A stretch of 64,000 bases of DNA from Prauserella salsuginis (GCF_024648885.1 NZ_JANBBF010000010.1:620001-684000), one strand, 5' to 3'. Shown: positions 34,969-46,373, counted from the stretch's first letter. Notes: generated from the letters alone by a model not told the origin. Made by a program: numbers and translations.

Positions 34969-35808
34969 TCAGACCTCCGGGGCGAACTCCTCCGGTGCGA
35001 GACGCCAGAAGGCCGACACGGGGCCGATCTTCGCGCCCATCGGGTACGAGTGCTCGACCGCTTTGGTGACGAACGCCTTGGCGAACCGGGCGGCGTCGAC
35101 CATCGACATGCCGCGCGCGAGCCCGGCCGTCAACGCCGAGGCCATCGCGTCGCCCGCGCCGTGCGTGTGTGGGGTGTCGTGCCGCGGGCCCGGCAGCTCG
35201 ACGAACTCGGACCCGTCGTAGAGCAGGTCGACGCATTCGCTGTCCCGCACCAGGTGGCCGCTCTTGACCAGCACGTACCGCGGCCCGAGATCGTGCAGCG
35301 CGAGCGCGGCGTCGCGCATCTGCGCCCTGCCGGTGACGTCCATGCCGGTCAGCAACCGGACCTCGTCGAGGTTCGGAGTGAGCACCGTCGCGCGGGGCAG
35401 CAGCCGCTGACGCAGCGCGGTGAGGCCGCCTTCGTCGAACAGCGGATGGCCCGTCATCGACGCCGCGACCGGGTCGACGACGAACGGCACGCGGGCGTCG
35501 CGGCCGATCCCCGCGTCGTCGCAGGCGTCGGCGACCTCGTGGATGATCTCGGCCGACGCCAGCATGCCCGTTTTCGCGGCGTCGACACCCATGTCGCCGG
35601 CCACGGCGGCGATCTGTCCCGACACGATGCGTGCGGGGATGTCGGCCCGGTCGTGGACGCCCAGCGTGTTCTGCACCGTCACGGCCGTCACGGCGACGAG
35701 CCCGTGTACTCCGCACGTCAGGAACGTGCGCAGGTCGGACTGCAGTCCCGCGGCGCCGCCGGAGTCGGAGCCCGCGATCGTCAGCGCGGCAGGAGGTCGG
35801 GTGGTCAT
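34969..35808 (-). CDS. thiD: Hydroxymethylpyrimidine (phosphate) kinase, ThiD paralogue 1
   Basis: 279 residues. Ribokinase-fold enzyme phosphorylating HMP and HMP-phosphate. ALTIAGSDSGGAAGLQSDLR at the N-terminus, VDAAKTGMLASAEII, VPFVVDPVAASMTGHPLF and the anion-hole block DTPHTHGAGDAMASAL, where the Cys common in enterobacterial ThiD (GTGC) is replaced by Asp (GAGD). Very similar to the product of 39251-40105, so the two are paralogues. Which one serves synthesis and which salvage is unknown. ATG at 35808. Confidence 0.92.
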   Translation of the reverse strand: MTTRPPAALTIAGSDSGGAAGLQSDLRTFLTCGVHGLVAVTAVTVQNTLGVHDRADIPARIVSGQIAAVAGDMGVDAAKTGMLASAEIIHEVADACDDAGIGRDARVPFVVDPVAASMTGHPLFDEGGLTALRQRLLPRATVLTPNLDEVRLLTGMDVTGRAQMRDAALALHDLGPRYVLVKSGHLVRDSECVDLLYDGSEFVELPGPRHDTPHTHGAGDAMASALTAGLARGMSMVDAARFAKAFVTKAVEHSYPMGAKIGPVSAFWRLAPEEFAPEV

Positions 35809-35927
35809 CCCTCCAGTGTCGCCTCCGCCTTCCGGATCAGGCCAGTGGGCGTCGGTATGAACACAGCGTGAACGATCGGTTCTGACGGGTCATCGGCGGC
35901 GGTGCCTCCTCGTACTCTGCCAACACC

Positions 35928-37637
35928 ATGAAAATCGCGGAGACGCTGCAGACCGTCGCCTCGGTGCTGGGGTCGGACCAGGGTCTGCTGGTCATGTTGG
36001 TGCTGTCCGTGCTCGCGATCGCGGCGCCCTTCGCGGACCGCCACCTGATCCGCCGCAAACGCCTGTCGTACCGGGTGCTGTACAACTCGAAGCTCGGGGT
36101 GAGTCCCGACCTGGACGACGGGGACGTCTTCGGTGAGATTCCGCCCGGCGCCGACGCGGGCATGCACGAGCTCGCCGACAAGATGAGCCGGATGACGAGC
36201 GTCGTCGTGCGCCTGCGCAACGCGGGGATCGAGGACATCCGCTCGGAGGATCTGAGCAAGCATCCGCTGACGCTGGAGTTCGGTGGCCGGGTCATCTGGA
36301 ACGCGCGGATCTCGGATCCCAGCGTGGAGACGCACCGGCTCGCGCACAAGCGGAGCCTGACCTTCCTGCCGGAGCCGAAGGCCGCGCCCGCACGCGGTGG
36401 CGACGTGTCCCCCGCGAATCTCGAGGAGGTGCGGACCACGTCGCGGCGCAAGCTGTGGCCGCGCCGGCGGGACGACGAAGAACAGTCCGCCGAGCCGAAA
36501 CCGGAAACTCCACAGTGGACTCGCATCGAGTTGCACGACTTCTCGTTGCAGCGTAAGGAACAACTGAAGATCGCGGTCGTCCTGCGGGAACCCGGTGATA
36601 CGGGCGAGCTCACCAAGGGCTTCGACGTGCAGGGGCAGCTGGACGGTGGCCGGATCGTCGACGAGAGCGACCAGGCGGGCGTGACGTGGCCCCGCGCTGC
36701 CGCGATGGTCGGCCTGCTTCTGGTGGGCGTGCTGTTGGCGACGTTGCTCGCCAACGCGTCGAAGCCCGCCGCGGACCCCGCGGTGGCGTGCGGCGACGGC
36801 GAGCTGACCGTGGTGGGCTCGAGCGCGTTCACACCCGCCGTCGAGAACATCGCCGAGGCATACGCGGCGGCGTGCCCCGGCTCGGCGATCACGACCAGGC
36901 CGACCGGCAGCAACGCCGGCGTGCGCGAGCTGATGAGCGACGACGTTCGGCCCGGTTCCACCGTCGCGCTGTCCGACGGGCTGGCCCGTCACGAGAGCGA
37001 GCAGCTGGAGGCGAACCCGCTCGCGGTGATCGTGTACACGCTCGTGGTCGACGAGTCCGTCGGCATCGACGAGTTGACCACGCAGCAGGTTCGCGGCATC
37101 TACACCGGCAGGTACCGCGACTGGGACGAACTCCGCCCCGGCCCGTCGGTGCCGATCCGGATCGTGGGCCGCGGCGGCGAATCCGGTTCGCGGACGACGT
37201 TCGAACAGCGCGTGCTGGGCAGGTCGGAGGGGCCGTTGACGTCCGACAGCTGCGACGGCGCCGACCGCGTCGCCGAGGCCGACATCGTGCGGTGCGAACG
37301 CGGCAGTGAACGCATCGTCCTCGACGAAGTGGCCAGTACCCGAGGAGCCATCGGCTACGTGGACGTCCCTTCGGCGAACGAAGCCCGCTCCGAGGGGCGC
37401 GCCCTCAGCGTCGTCGAACTGGACGGTGGATACCCCGATCCCGGCAACATTCCGGACGGCTATCCGTTCTGGACCATCGAGTACCTCTACACGAAGGGCG
37501 AGGCCGACCGGACGTCCCTGCAGTCCGGATTCCTCGAGTACCTGCGCAGTGGCACCGCGCGCGACGAGCTGCACAGTGCGGGTTACGTGCCGTGTGTGCG
37601 CAAGGACGGCAGGCTCCACGCCCTGTGTCGGTGGTAG
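35928..37637 (+). CDS. Membrane-spanning protein with C-terminal PstS-like substrate-binding domain
   Basis: 569 residues. An N-terminal span (LLVMLVLSVLAIAAPFA) is followed by a cytosolic beta domain (residues 45-240), a second span (AAAMVGLLLVGVLLATLLAN, about 255-274) and a PBP-like domain that begins LTVVGSSAFTPAVENIAEAY and contains GRGGESGSRTTFEQRVL, as in phosphate-binding PstS. No ABC transporter genes are adjacent, so it is likely a sensor or an adhesin-like binder rather than a transporter part (inference). TACTCT at 35912-35917 suggests a leaderless start at ATG 35928. Confidence 0.75.
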   Translation: MKIAETLQTVASVLGSDQGLLVMLVLSVLAIAAPFADRHLIRRKRLSYRVLYNSKLGVSPDLDDGDVFGEIPPGADAGMHELADKMSRMTSVVVRLRNAGIEDIRSEDLSKHPLTLEFGGRVIWNARISDPSVETHRLAHKRSLTFLPEPKAAPARGGDVSPANLEEVRTTSRRKLWPRRRDDEEQSAEPKPETPQWTRIELHDFSLQRKEQLKIAVVLREPGDTGELTKGFDVQGQLDGGRIVDESDQAGVTWPRAAAMVGLLLVGVLLATLLANASKPAADPAVACGDGELTVVGSSAFTPAVENIAEAYAAACPGSAITTRPTGSNAGVRELMSDDVRPGSTVALSDGLARHESEQLEANPLAVIVYTLVVDESVGIDELTTQQVRGIYTGRYRDWDELRPGPSVPIRIVGRGGESGSRTTFEQRVLGRSEGPLTSDSCDGADRVAEADIVRCERGSERIVLDEVASTRGAIGYVDVPSANEARSEGRALSVVELDGGYPDPGNIPDGYPFWTIEYLYTKGEADRTSLQSGFLEYLRSGTARDELHSAGYVPCVRKDGRLHALCRW

Positions 37638-37841
37638 AACCCGGCGCCTGCGCTCACGGGCTACGCCGATCGGCCGAATGCGGGTGCCTGCGGCCGTACG
37701 CTGCGGCGGTGAAAGGTGGCGACCTCGGCGTAACCGAACCGATCGCGTCGCCGGCGCTGAGCGGGTTCGTTCACCGGCGCTTCAGCGGGCCGCCCGATGA
37801 CGATCACATGCGCGGTGTCGGGCGCTGCCAGTCTTCCTGCC

Positions 37842-39095
37842 ATGACCCCATTACGGCAGGTGCCCCGGTCCCTCATTTCCGTCTCCACAGCGTGTGCGGT
37901 GTTGCTCGGCGGTGTCGCCGTCCCGCCCGCCGTCACGGCCGCCGTCCCCGCAACCGCATTCGACAATCCTGCGACCACGGCGCAGTCCGGCACCGTGCTC
38001 GCTCCCGGCGTGACCCACCGGCCGTTCACGGTCGAGACCACCGCAGGCGCCGTGCAGGGCCACGTGCTGACGGTCGACGTGCTGAAAGCGCGCCTCGGCC
38101 TGCTGCACCCCGACGCGGTCGCGCAGCGCGACGAGATCCCCGACATGGCGGGCGCCCAGGACGCGCTCGCGGGCGTGAACGGCGACTTCTTCAACATCAG
38201 CGACTCGCACGAGGGCGTCGAGCCGACGGGGTCGTCGGTCGGTCCCGCGATCACCGGCGGCGACGCGCTCAAGGGTGCGGTGCCCGACGGTCAGCGGTTC
38301 GGCCCCGCGTTGCCCGACGGCACCTCGACACGGGACGTGTTCGGCATGGGCGTCGACCGCAGGGTTCGGATGTCTACATTGGACGTCACCGGAACGGTCC
38401 GCACCGCCGACGGAGCCTTCGACGTCGACGGCATGAACCAGTACGCACTGCCCGAGAACGGCGTCGGCGTGTACACCACGGATTGGGGGCCGATGAGCAG
38501 GGTGCGTCCCACGTGTGGCACCGACACCGACCGGCAGGCACCCTGCAGCGACGAGACCGAGGAGGTGGTCGTACAGGACGGTGTCGTCATCGCCGAACGG
38601 GACGAACCCGGAGAAGGCCGGATCCCGGCCGACGCGACCGTGCTGGTGGGCCGCGAGGATGGAGCGGACCGGCTCGAGGCGCTCGACGAGGGCGACCGAG
38701 TGCTGGTGCGGTCCGGTTTGGACGCCGATGAGCCCGTGCCACCGTTCGAGTTCGCCGTGGGCGGCTATCCGATCCTGCGTGACGGCGCGCCGCTTCCCGG
38801 GCTCGACACGTCCGTGCTCGCCCCTCGGACGGCTGCCGGCGTGAGCTCCGACGGCCGCACCGCCTACCTCACCGTCGTCGACGGCCGATCGGCCGAGAGC
38901 GCAGGAATGACCGTCGCCGAACTCGCCGACCTGCTGCGGTCGTTCGGCGCCGTCGACGGCGTCAACCTGGACGGCGGCGGGTCCTCGACGTTCGTCACCC
39001 GCGAGCCGGGCGACCGGCAGGCGATCGTGCGCAACGTGCCCTCCGACGGCAAGCCCAGGGCGGTCGCCAACGGCGTGGGCGTGTTCCCGCGCTGA
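37842..39095 (+). CDS. Secreted phosphodiester glycosidase (NAGPA domain)
   Basis: 417 residues from ATG at 37842. Signal peptide: RSLISVSTACAVLLGGVAVP then AVTAA. The NAGPA core is recognised by AGVNGDFFNISDSHEG, GVGVYTTDWG and the ending block FGAVDGVNLDGGGSSTFVTR with RAVANGVGVFPR. The family cleaves sugar-1-phosphate diesters, for example in wall polymers. Extracytoplasmic. The upstream 204-bp gap holds no gene; downstream is the mosaic repeat shared with the converging thiD. Confidence 0.87.
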   Translation: MTPLRQVPRSLISVSTACAVLLGGVAVPPAVTAAVPATAFDNPATTAQSGTVLAPGVTHRPFTVETTAGAVQGHVLTVDVLKARLGLLHPDAVAQRDEIPDMAGAQDALAGVNGDFFNISDSHEGVEPTGSSVGPAITGGDALKGAVPDGQRFGPALPDGTSTRDVFGMGVDRRVRMSTLDVTGTVRTADGAFDVDGMNQYALPENGVGVYTTDWGPMSRVRPTCGTDTDRQAPCSDETEEVVVQDGVVIAERDEPGEGRIPADATVLVGREDGADRLEALDEGDRVLVRSGLDADEPVPPFEFAVGGYPILRDGAPLPGLDTSVLAPRTAAGVSSDGRTAYLTVVDGRSAESAGMTVAELADLLRSFGAVDGVNLDGGGSSTFVTREPGDRQAIVRNVPSDGKPRAVANGVGVFPR

Positions 39096-39129
39096 GCCGA
39101 ACACGAGCACCGGAGTCCGCAGCACCCCC

Positions 39130-39245
39130 CATCAAGTGCTGTCGCGCGTCAGCGCGTTGATGAGGGGTGGCGGTCCGGCGACGGGTGGGCGCAACACGGC
39201 CCCGGGGAACGCAACACGGGCGCCGGGGAACGCAACACGGGCGCA
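39130..39245 (-). repeat. Mosaic intergenic element downstream of thiD paralogue 2
   Basis: On the minus strand after the thiD stop: three CCCGTGTTGCG units (39240 to 39191, steps 20-21), block CCACCCGTCGCCGGACCGCC (39169-39188), then CATCAACGCGCTGACGCGCG with hairpin CGCGC-TGAC-GCGCG (39143-39156). A longer outer pairing, CCCCATCAA against TTGATGAGGGG (39126-39166), embraces it. This is the clearest copy of the family. Confidence 0.8.
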
Positions 39246-39250
39246 GGTGA

Positions 39251-41772
<2,522 letters not shown>

Positions 41773-41775
41773 TCA

Positions 41776-41874
41776 CTCCCTACGCTGGCATTATCCAGTC
41801 AGGTTCGTGCGGTCGGCGACACCGGGTCGTACCCAGTCGCCCTCTCAGCCCGCCAAGGCGCGAGCTCCCGCGTT
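41776..41874 (-). promoter_or_regulatory. TPP riboswitch upstream of thiC
   Basis: Minus-strand reading: CGCGGGAGCTCGCG, then GGCGGGCTGAGAGGGCGAC (41840-41858), a variable P3, and GCACGAACCTGACTGGATAA with TGCCAGCGTAGGGAG ending at 41776, three bases before ATG. All conserved TPP contacts are present. Position again suggests occlusion of the ribosome site. Between 41875 and def (42008) nothing else is evident. Confidence 0.95.
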
Positions 41875-42008
41875 CGATGTATTTGTTCCGACAGCGACGA
41901 TGCCACCATCGGCCGCGACAAGCAACAGGCGGGCGCCCGCGAATTCCGTCGCGAACGCCCGCCCTGCCGTGTCCGGGGAGGAAATCCCTGGGATTGCGGT
42001 ACTTCCGG

Positions 42009-42566
42009 TCAGAGTTCCTTCGGGGGAAGCCAGCTGTTGCCTGCCGACGTCCAGTCGTTCTTCTTGAGCATCTTCTTCGCCGCGCGGGCGTGCCTGCCCG
42101 TGAGGCGGTCGAGGTAGATGTAACCGTCGAGGTGGTCCGTCTCGTGCTGCAGGCAGCGGGCGAAGTAGCCGGTGCCTTCGACCTCGACGGTGTTGCCGCC
42201 GGTGTCGAACCCGGTCACCTTCGCCCACGACGCGCGGCCCGTCGGGTACGCCTCGCCGGGCACGGACAGACAGCCCTCCCAGTCGTCGTCCGGGTCCGGC
42301 ATCGTCTCCGGGATCTCGGACGTCTCGAGCTTCGGGTTCACCACGACGCCCTTGTGCCGCACGCCTTCGTCGTCGGGGCAGTCGTACACGAACAAGCGGA
42401 GGTCGAGGCCGATCTGGTTCGCCGCCAGCCCGACGCCCTCGGCCGCGTACATCGTCTCGAACATGTCGTCGACGAGCGTGGCCAGCTTGTCGTCGTACTC
42501 CGTCACCTCGCGGGTGGGGTTGTGCAGTACGGGGTCACCGGCGATGACGATGGGATGGATGCTCAC
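42009..42566 (-). CDS. def: Peptide deformylase
   Basis: 185 residues from GTG at 42566 ([20 protein letters not shown]); the longer frame would translate through an intergenic repeat. The three deformylase motifs are intact: [19 protein letters not shown] and QHETDHLDG with the metal-binding HETDH. Removes formyl groups from new proteins. Its place next to the DUF3263/LytR_C pair matches M. tuberculosis Rv0429c-Rv0431. Confidence 0.95.
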   Translation of the reverse strand: MSIHPIVIAGDPVLHNPTREVTEYDDKLATLVDDMFETMYAAEGVGLAANQIGLDLRLFVYDCPDDEGVRHKGVVVNPKLETSEIPETMPDPDDDWEGCLSVPGEAYPTGRASWAKVTGFDTGGNTVEVEGTGYFARCLQHETDHLDGYIYLDRLTGRHARAAKKMLKKNDWTSAGNSWLPPKEL

Positions 42567-42570
42567 ATGC

Positions 42571-42664
42571 CCATTCAAGCAGTATCGCGTAGCGATTCCT
42601 TGAGGGGTTGGTGGCCGGGCGACGGGCGGGCCAGTATCGCGTAGCGACGCCTTGGAGGTGGGCG
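42571..42664 (-). repeat. Mosaic intergenic element directly upstream of def
   Basis: AGTATCGCGTAGCGA occurs exactly twice (42581-42595 and 42633-42647). Each copy holds hairpin TCGC-GTA-GCGA (ATCGC-GTA-GCGAT in the first). Between them is TTGAGGGGTTGGTGGCCGGG and CGACGGGCGGGCC (42600-42632), the reverse complement of the family block CCCGTCGCC-GG-CC. The outer CAAG/CTTG pairing (42576 and 42598) also recurs. Here the element is 5' of a gene rather than 3'. Confidence 0.7.
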
Positions 42665-42815
42665 ACGACCGAACCGACGCCCGCCCCGGTGCCTCGAAGT
42701 GACTCCACGGGGGTCGGCCGGTGGGCGATGCCGCGGGGCATGCGGTGGGCGGGCCGGGCCCGTGGTGGGTCGACGGCGTGTCGTTGCTCACCGGCGACCA
42801 TTCGCGACCGTTCCC

Positions 42816-42863
42816 GGCCGGGACTTCCGGCCGGGACTTCCGGCCGGGACTTCCGGTCGGGAC
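42816..42863. repeat. 13-bp tandem repeat
   Basis: GGCCGGGACTTCC is perfect at 42816, 42829 and 42842, with a decayed fourth copy (GGTCGGGAC) at 42855. Non-coding; in the 401-bp gap between def and the DUF3263 gene. Confidence 0.85.
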
Positions 42864-42881
42864 GCGCCGGGGCCGGGTTAC

Positions 42882-42913
42882 ACCACTGACAGTGGTCTCG
42901 CGTGATCTAATGG
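42882..42913 (+). promoter_or_regulatory. Palindromic operator overlapping a promoter for DUF3263-lytR_C
   Basis: ACCACTGACAGTGGT (42882-42896) is a perfect 15-bp palindrome around a central A. Inside it CTGACA (42886-42891) serves as -35, with TAATGG (42908-42913) as -10 after 16 bp. A repressor on the palindrome would block the promoter. By-eye assignment. Confidence 0.45.
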
Positions 42914-42967
42914 CGGCTGCGGAAACCACATCCGTGTTATTCGCCGAGAACGCCTGCGAGGAGCCAC

Positions 42968-43291
42968 ATGGACGCCGCGGAGTCGACGGAGGGCAAGGGT
43001 AGATCGTCTTCGTCGGCGGATGATGCGCAGCCGGCCGAGGGGCTCACGGAGCGGGAGCGGGAAGTGCTCGCGTTCGAGCGGCAGTGGTGGAAGTACGCGG
43101 GCGCGAAGGAGCAGGGCATCCGTGAGTTGTTCGCGATGTCGCCGACGCGCTACTACCAGATTCTGAATCGACTTATCGACAAACAGGACGCCATGCGTGC
43201 CGACCCGATGCTGGTGAAGCGGCTGCGGAAGGCTCGCGCGTCGCGGCAGCGGGTGCGTGCAGCGCGCCGGTTGGGGATCGAGCTGTCATGA
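42968..43291 (+). CDS. DUF3263 protein
   Basis: 107 residues. Helix-turn-helix-like DUF3263 core: [30 protein letters not shown] then [19 protein letters not shown], preceded by a Ser/Asp-rich start. Resembles a small DNA-binding protein; the mycobacterial counterpart is Rv0430. It overlaps the next gene by ATGA, as in mycobacteria. GAGGAG precedes the ATG. Confidence 0.88.
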   Translation: MDAAESTEGKGRSSSSADDAQPAEGLTEREREVLAFERQWWKYAGAKEQGIRELFAMSPTRYYQILNRLIDKQDAMRADPMLVKRLRKARASRQRVRAARRLGIELS

Positions 43292-44007
43292 GCATCTTCG
43301 ACGGTCTGTCCAGGCCCATGCGCGCCGCCGGACTCGGCCTGTTGGCGGTCGCGGTGATCGCGGCGGTGATCGGCGGTGTCACGCTGGTGACCGGTGGTGA
43401 CGAACAGCCGACGGCGCAGGAGACGTCCGAGACGAACACGCCGGGTGATGGCGACGGCGGCCAGTCCGGCTCGCCGGACGAGCAGCGGCCCGATTCGGGA
43501 GACGGATCGGACGGCTCGGGCGACGGAGCCGACGGTGACGGTTCGGGTGACGAGTCCGGTGACTCCGCCGACGGTAACGGCAGTGACGGCGACGGCACCG
43601 ACGACGGCGGCAGTGGCGACAACGGCGGCGGTGGCGCGGACGGAACCGCGGGCGGTTCGGACGGCTCCGGTGGCAACCGGGGCGGCGACGGGTCCGAGAA
43701 CCAGAAGGTGAACGTCAAGGCCGTGGACGTGCGGGTGTACAACAACAGCACGATCAGTGGGCTGGCCCGTACGGCGGGTGACGACATGCGTGCCCAGGGT
43801 TGGAACGTCGTGGAGGAGGCCAACTACTCCGACGGCGTCATCCACGAGAGCACCGCGTACTTCCGCCCCGGCACCGATGAGGAGCACGCGGCGCGGGTGC
43901 TCGCCGACAGCCTCGGCATCAACGTCGCGAAGCGGTTCAAGGGCATCGAGGACTCGAGTCCGGGCGTCATCGTGATCGTGACGAAGGACTACGCGGACAA
44001 CCGCTGA
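43288..44007 (+). CDS. LytR_C-domain membrane protein (VirR/Rv0431 type)
   Basis: 239 residues: one N-terminal span (AAGLGLLAVAVIAAVIGGVT), then a roughly 90-residue Gly/Ser/Asp linker (GDGSDGSGDGADGDGS-like) and a C-terminal LytR_C domain (VRVYNNSTISGLARTAGDDM ... GVIVIVTKDY). The M. tuberculosis counterpart, VirR, controls vesicle release and cell-wall permeability; the order def, DUF3263, LytR_C supports orthology. The linker is longer than in mycobacteria and encoded by GGCGAC-type repeats. Confidence 0.85.
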   Translation: MSIFDGLSRPMRAAGLGLLAVAVIAAVIGGVTLVTGGDEQPTAQETSETNTPGDGDGGQSGSPDEQRPDSGDGSDGSGDGADGDGSGDESGDSADGNGSDGDGTDDGGSGDNGGGGADGTAGGSDGSGGNRGGDGSENQKVNVKAVDVRVYNNSTISGLARTAGDDMRAQGWNVVEEANYSDGVIHESTAYFRPGTDEEHAARVLADSLGINVAKRFKGIEDSSPGVIVIVTKDYADNR

Positions 44008-44019
44008 CACGCTCAGGCT

Positions 44020-44040
44020 GGCACCGTCCTGGACGGTGCC
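44020..44040. terminator. Bidirectional hairpin between lytR_C gene and ATPase
   Basis: GGCACCGTCC (44020-44029), T, GGACGGTGCC (44031-44040): a perfect 10-bp stem in the 41-bp convergent gap. Confidence 0.75.
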
Positions 44041-44048
44041 CGGCGCGG

Positions 44049-46373
44049 TCACCGGTTCCGGGCGTATTCCTCCAGGTCGGCCAGCTGCTGCGGGTCGAGG
44101 GACGGCCGGACGACCGTACGGGCCTTGTCCAGGTGCGCCGCGGTGACCTCCGTGGCCTCGAGTGATTCGCGCATCGCCGTCAGTGCCGCTTCGCGGATCA
44201 GCGCCGAGCAGTCGGCCGCCGAGTAGCGTTCCAGCGATGCGGCGACGTCGGTGAGGTCGACGTCGTCGGCGAGCGGCGTGTTCTTGGCGGCCGACTGCAG
44301 GATGTCGGCGCGGGCCTCGGCGGTGGGCGGTGGCACGTAGATCTGCCGTTCCAGCCTGCCGGGCCGCAGCAACGCCGGGTCGACGAGTTCGGGCCGGTTC
44401 GTGGCGCCCACCACGACGACGTCACGTAGCGGCTCCACACCGTCGAGCTCGGTCAGCAGCGCGGCGACGACGCGGTCGGCCACGCCGGAGTCACTGCCCT
44501 GGCCGCGGCGCGGTGCCAGCGCGTCGACCTCGTCGAGGAAGATCAGCGAGGGTGCCGCCTCTGCGGCACGGTGGAACAGCTCCCGCACCGACCGTTCCGA
44601 TTCGCCGACGAACTTGTCCATCAGTTCGGCGCCCTTGACGGCGAACACGTTCAGCGCGCCCTCACCCGCGAGCGCGCGCACGAGGAAGGTCTTGCCGTTG
44701 CCGGGTGGTCCGTACAGCATCAGGCCGCGCGGCGGTGCGACGCCGAGGCGCGCGAACGAGTCCGGATAGCGAAGCGGCCACAGCACGGCCTCGGTGAGCG
44801 ACTGCTTGATCTCTCCCATGCCGCCGACGTCGTCGAGCGTGAGCCCGCCGGTGGCCAGCGTGTCCGATTCGGACATCGAGATCGGACGGACGGAGGACAG
44901 GGCGTCGATCAGGTCCTGTTGCGCGATCGCGGGCCCGGAGTCACCGCTCGCGCTGTCGTCGCGCTGCCGCAGAGCGCCCCGGACGGCGGCGTCGCGGCGC
45001 AGCGCGAGCAGGTCGGCTGCGACGAAGCCCGGTGTCCGCTCGGCGATCGCCCCGAAATCCACATCGGATTCCACGGGGACGTCGCGGAACAGGATCCGCA
45101 GCAGTTCGGTGCGCACGCCGGCATCGGGCTGGGCGAGCGTGAGCTCGCGATCGAGCAGGTCGACGGCCAGCAGCCGCGGGTCGACCGATTCGGGGTGTGC
45201 CGTCGTGGCGACCAGCGCGAACCCCGGTTCGGCGAGAGCGTTCCGGATCCGGTCGAGCAGCACGGTCGCGACGGGCGGCTGCTGGTGGGCTGGAAGGAGC
45301 GCATCGACGTCGGTGAGCAGTAGGAGACCGGAACCGTCGCCGGATGTGACGGCGTCGACGGCCTGGGCCAGCCGGTTCAGTGCGGCGTCGGGTTCGAGGA
45401 CCGCGAGCGTCGGCGCGGCGAGGGTCACGACCCGGACCTTCTCGGCGTGGGCGACGGACCGGGCCAGCGTCGCCTTGCCGACGCCTTCCGGTCCGGCGAG
45501 CAACACGCCGAGGCGTGCGGAGGTGCCGAGTTTGGCGAGCAGGTCCGGCCGGTGGAAGGCGAGGTCGAACCATTCGGCGAGGGTGCGGGTGGCGGCGGAG
45601 TGTCCCGCGAGTTCGGACACGGGCACGATGCCGGCATCGTCGGACGGTTCGGTGACGGCGATCTCGGCGACTTCGGGTTCGGCGGCCGCCGGGGTGGCCC
45701 CGGCCGCCGGCCGTGCCTGCGCCGGCTGTGACCGTGCCGGTTGTGCCTGCGACTGTGCCGTCGTTCCCGCCGCGTCGGTGACGGTGTCGGCGGCAGGCGT
45801 GGTCTCGTCGCCGCGCCAGCGGACGACCGTGGACTGGCCGACCACGACGGGGCCCGTCGCCGGTTCGGTGGCGGTGACGGTGAGCAGTTCCGTCGTCCAC
45901 GTCGCGCCGACGGTGCGCGAGAGCGTGCCGCGGACCGCGGCGACGTCGGCTCCCGGGGGAGGGGACAGGTCCTGGGGGAGCAGCGACACCGCGTCGCCGA
46001 CGGTCAGCACCTTGCCCGCAAGCGCTTGCCGCAGGGTCGTGGCGGTGAGCGACATCGTGGCGAGCCGGGACCCGGACACGGTGACGGTTCGCGCGACGGT
46101 CGCATCGCACGGTGCGACGACAACCTCCGAACCCTCCGTGACGCCGAGGTTCGACATCGTCACGTCGTCGGCCAGCACGACTCCGGGCACACCGTCGTCG
46201 GCTGGGGCGGCCAACGCGGCGCTGGCGCGTGCTCCGGTGAGCCGTACCGCGTCCCAGGCGCGCAAGCCGAGGGCGTCGAGCACTTCGGGGTGCATACGGA
46301 CGACACCGCGGCGCGAGTCGAGCGCGGACGGGGTGTGCCGGACGGTGAGCGTGATCTGAGCCGAGGACGTCAC
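44049..46373 (-). CDS. CDC48/VCP-like AAA ATPase with degenerate first Walker B
   Basis: 774 residues from GTG at 46373 (GTG 46382 possible). A double-psi-barrel N-domain (TLTVRHTPSALDSRRGVVRM ... GLRAWDAVRLTG) precedes two AAA modules. D1 has Walker A GPEGVGKATLARSVAH, but its Walker B reads LLLLTDVDALLP, with Val for the catalytic Glu. D2 is complete: GPPGNGKTFLVRALAGEG, SLIFLDEVDALAPRRG and ATNRPELVDPALLRPGRLER. The partner or substrate is unknown. The M. tuberculosis homologue Rv0435c has the same place beside pssA. D1 may bind but not hydrolyse ATP. Confidence 0.88.
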   Translation of the reverse strand: MTSSAQITLTVRHTPSALDSRRGVVRMHPEVLDALGLRAWDAVRLTGARASAALAAPADDGVPGVVLADDVTMSNLGVTEGSEVVVAPCDATVARTVTVSGSRLATMSLTATTLRQALAGKVLTVGDAVSLLPQDLSPPPGADVAAVRGTLSRTVGATWTTELLTVTATEPATGPVVVGQSTVVRWRGDETTPAADTVTDAAGTTAQSQAQPARSQPAQARPAAGATPAAAEPEVAEIAVTEPSDDAGIVPVSELAGHSAATRTLAEWFDLAFHRPDLLAKLGTSARLGVLLAGPEGVGKATLARSVAHAEKVRVVTLAAPTLAVLEPDAALNRLAQAVDAVTSGDGSGLLLLTDVDALLPAHQQPPVATVLLDRIRNALAEPGFALVATTAHPESVDPRLLAVDLLDRELTLAQPDAGVRTELLRILFRDVPVESDVDFGAIAERTPGFVAADLLALRRDAAVRGALRQRDDSASGDSGPAIAQQDLIDALSSVRPISMSESDTLATGGLTLDDVGGMGEIKQSLTEAVLWPLRYPDSFARLGVAPPRGLMLYGPPGNGKTFLVRALAGEGALNVFAVKGAELMDKFVGESERSVRELFHRAAEAAPSLIFLDEVDALAPRRGQGSDSGVADRVVAALLTELDGVEPLRDVVVVGATNRPELVDPALLRPGRLERQIYVPPPTAEARADILQSAAKNTPLADDVDLTDVAASLERYSAADCSALIREAALTAMRESLEATEVTAAHLDKARTVVRPSLDPQQLADLEEYARNR

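Noticed and set aside
35805..37619. 604-residue open frame on the minus strand
   Set aside because: Antisense of the PstS-like gene, whose plus-strand frame shows clear domain motifs.
42567..42929. 120-residue N-terminal extension of peptide deformylase
   Set aside because: It would translate the intergenic mosaic repeat; deformylases start near the chosen GTG ([12 protein letters not shown]).
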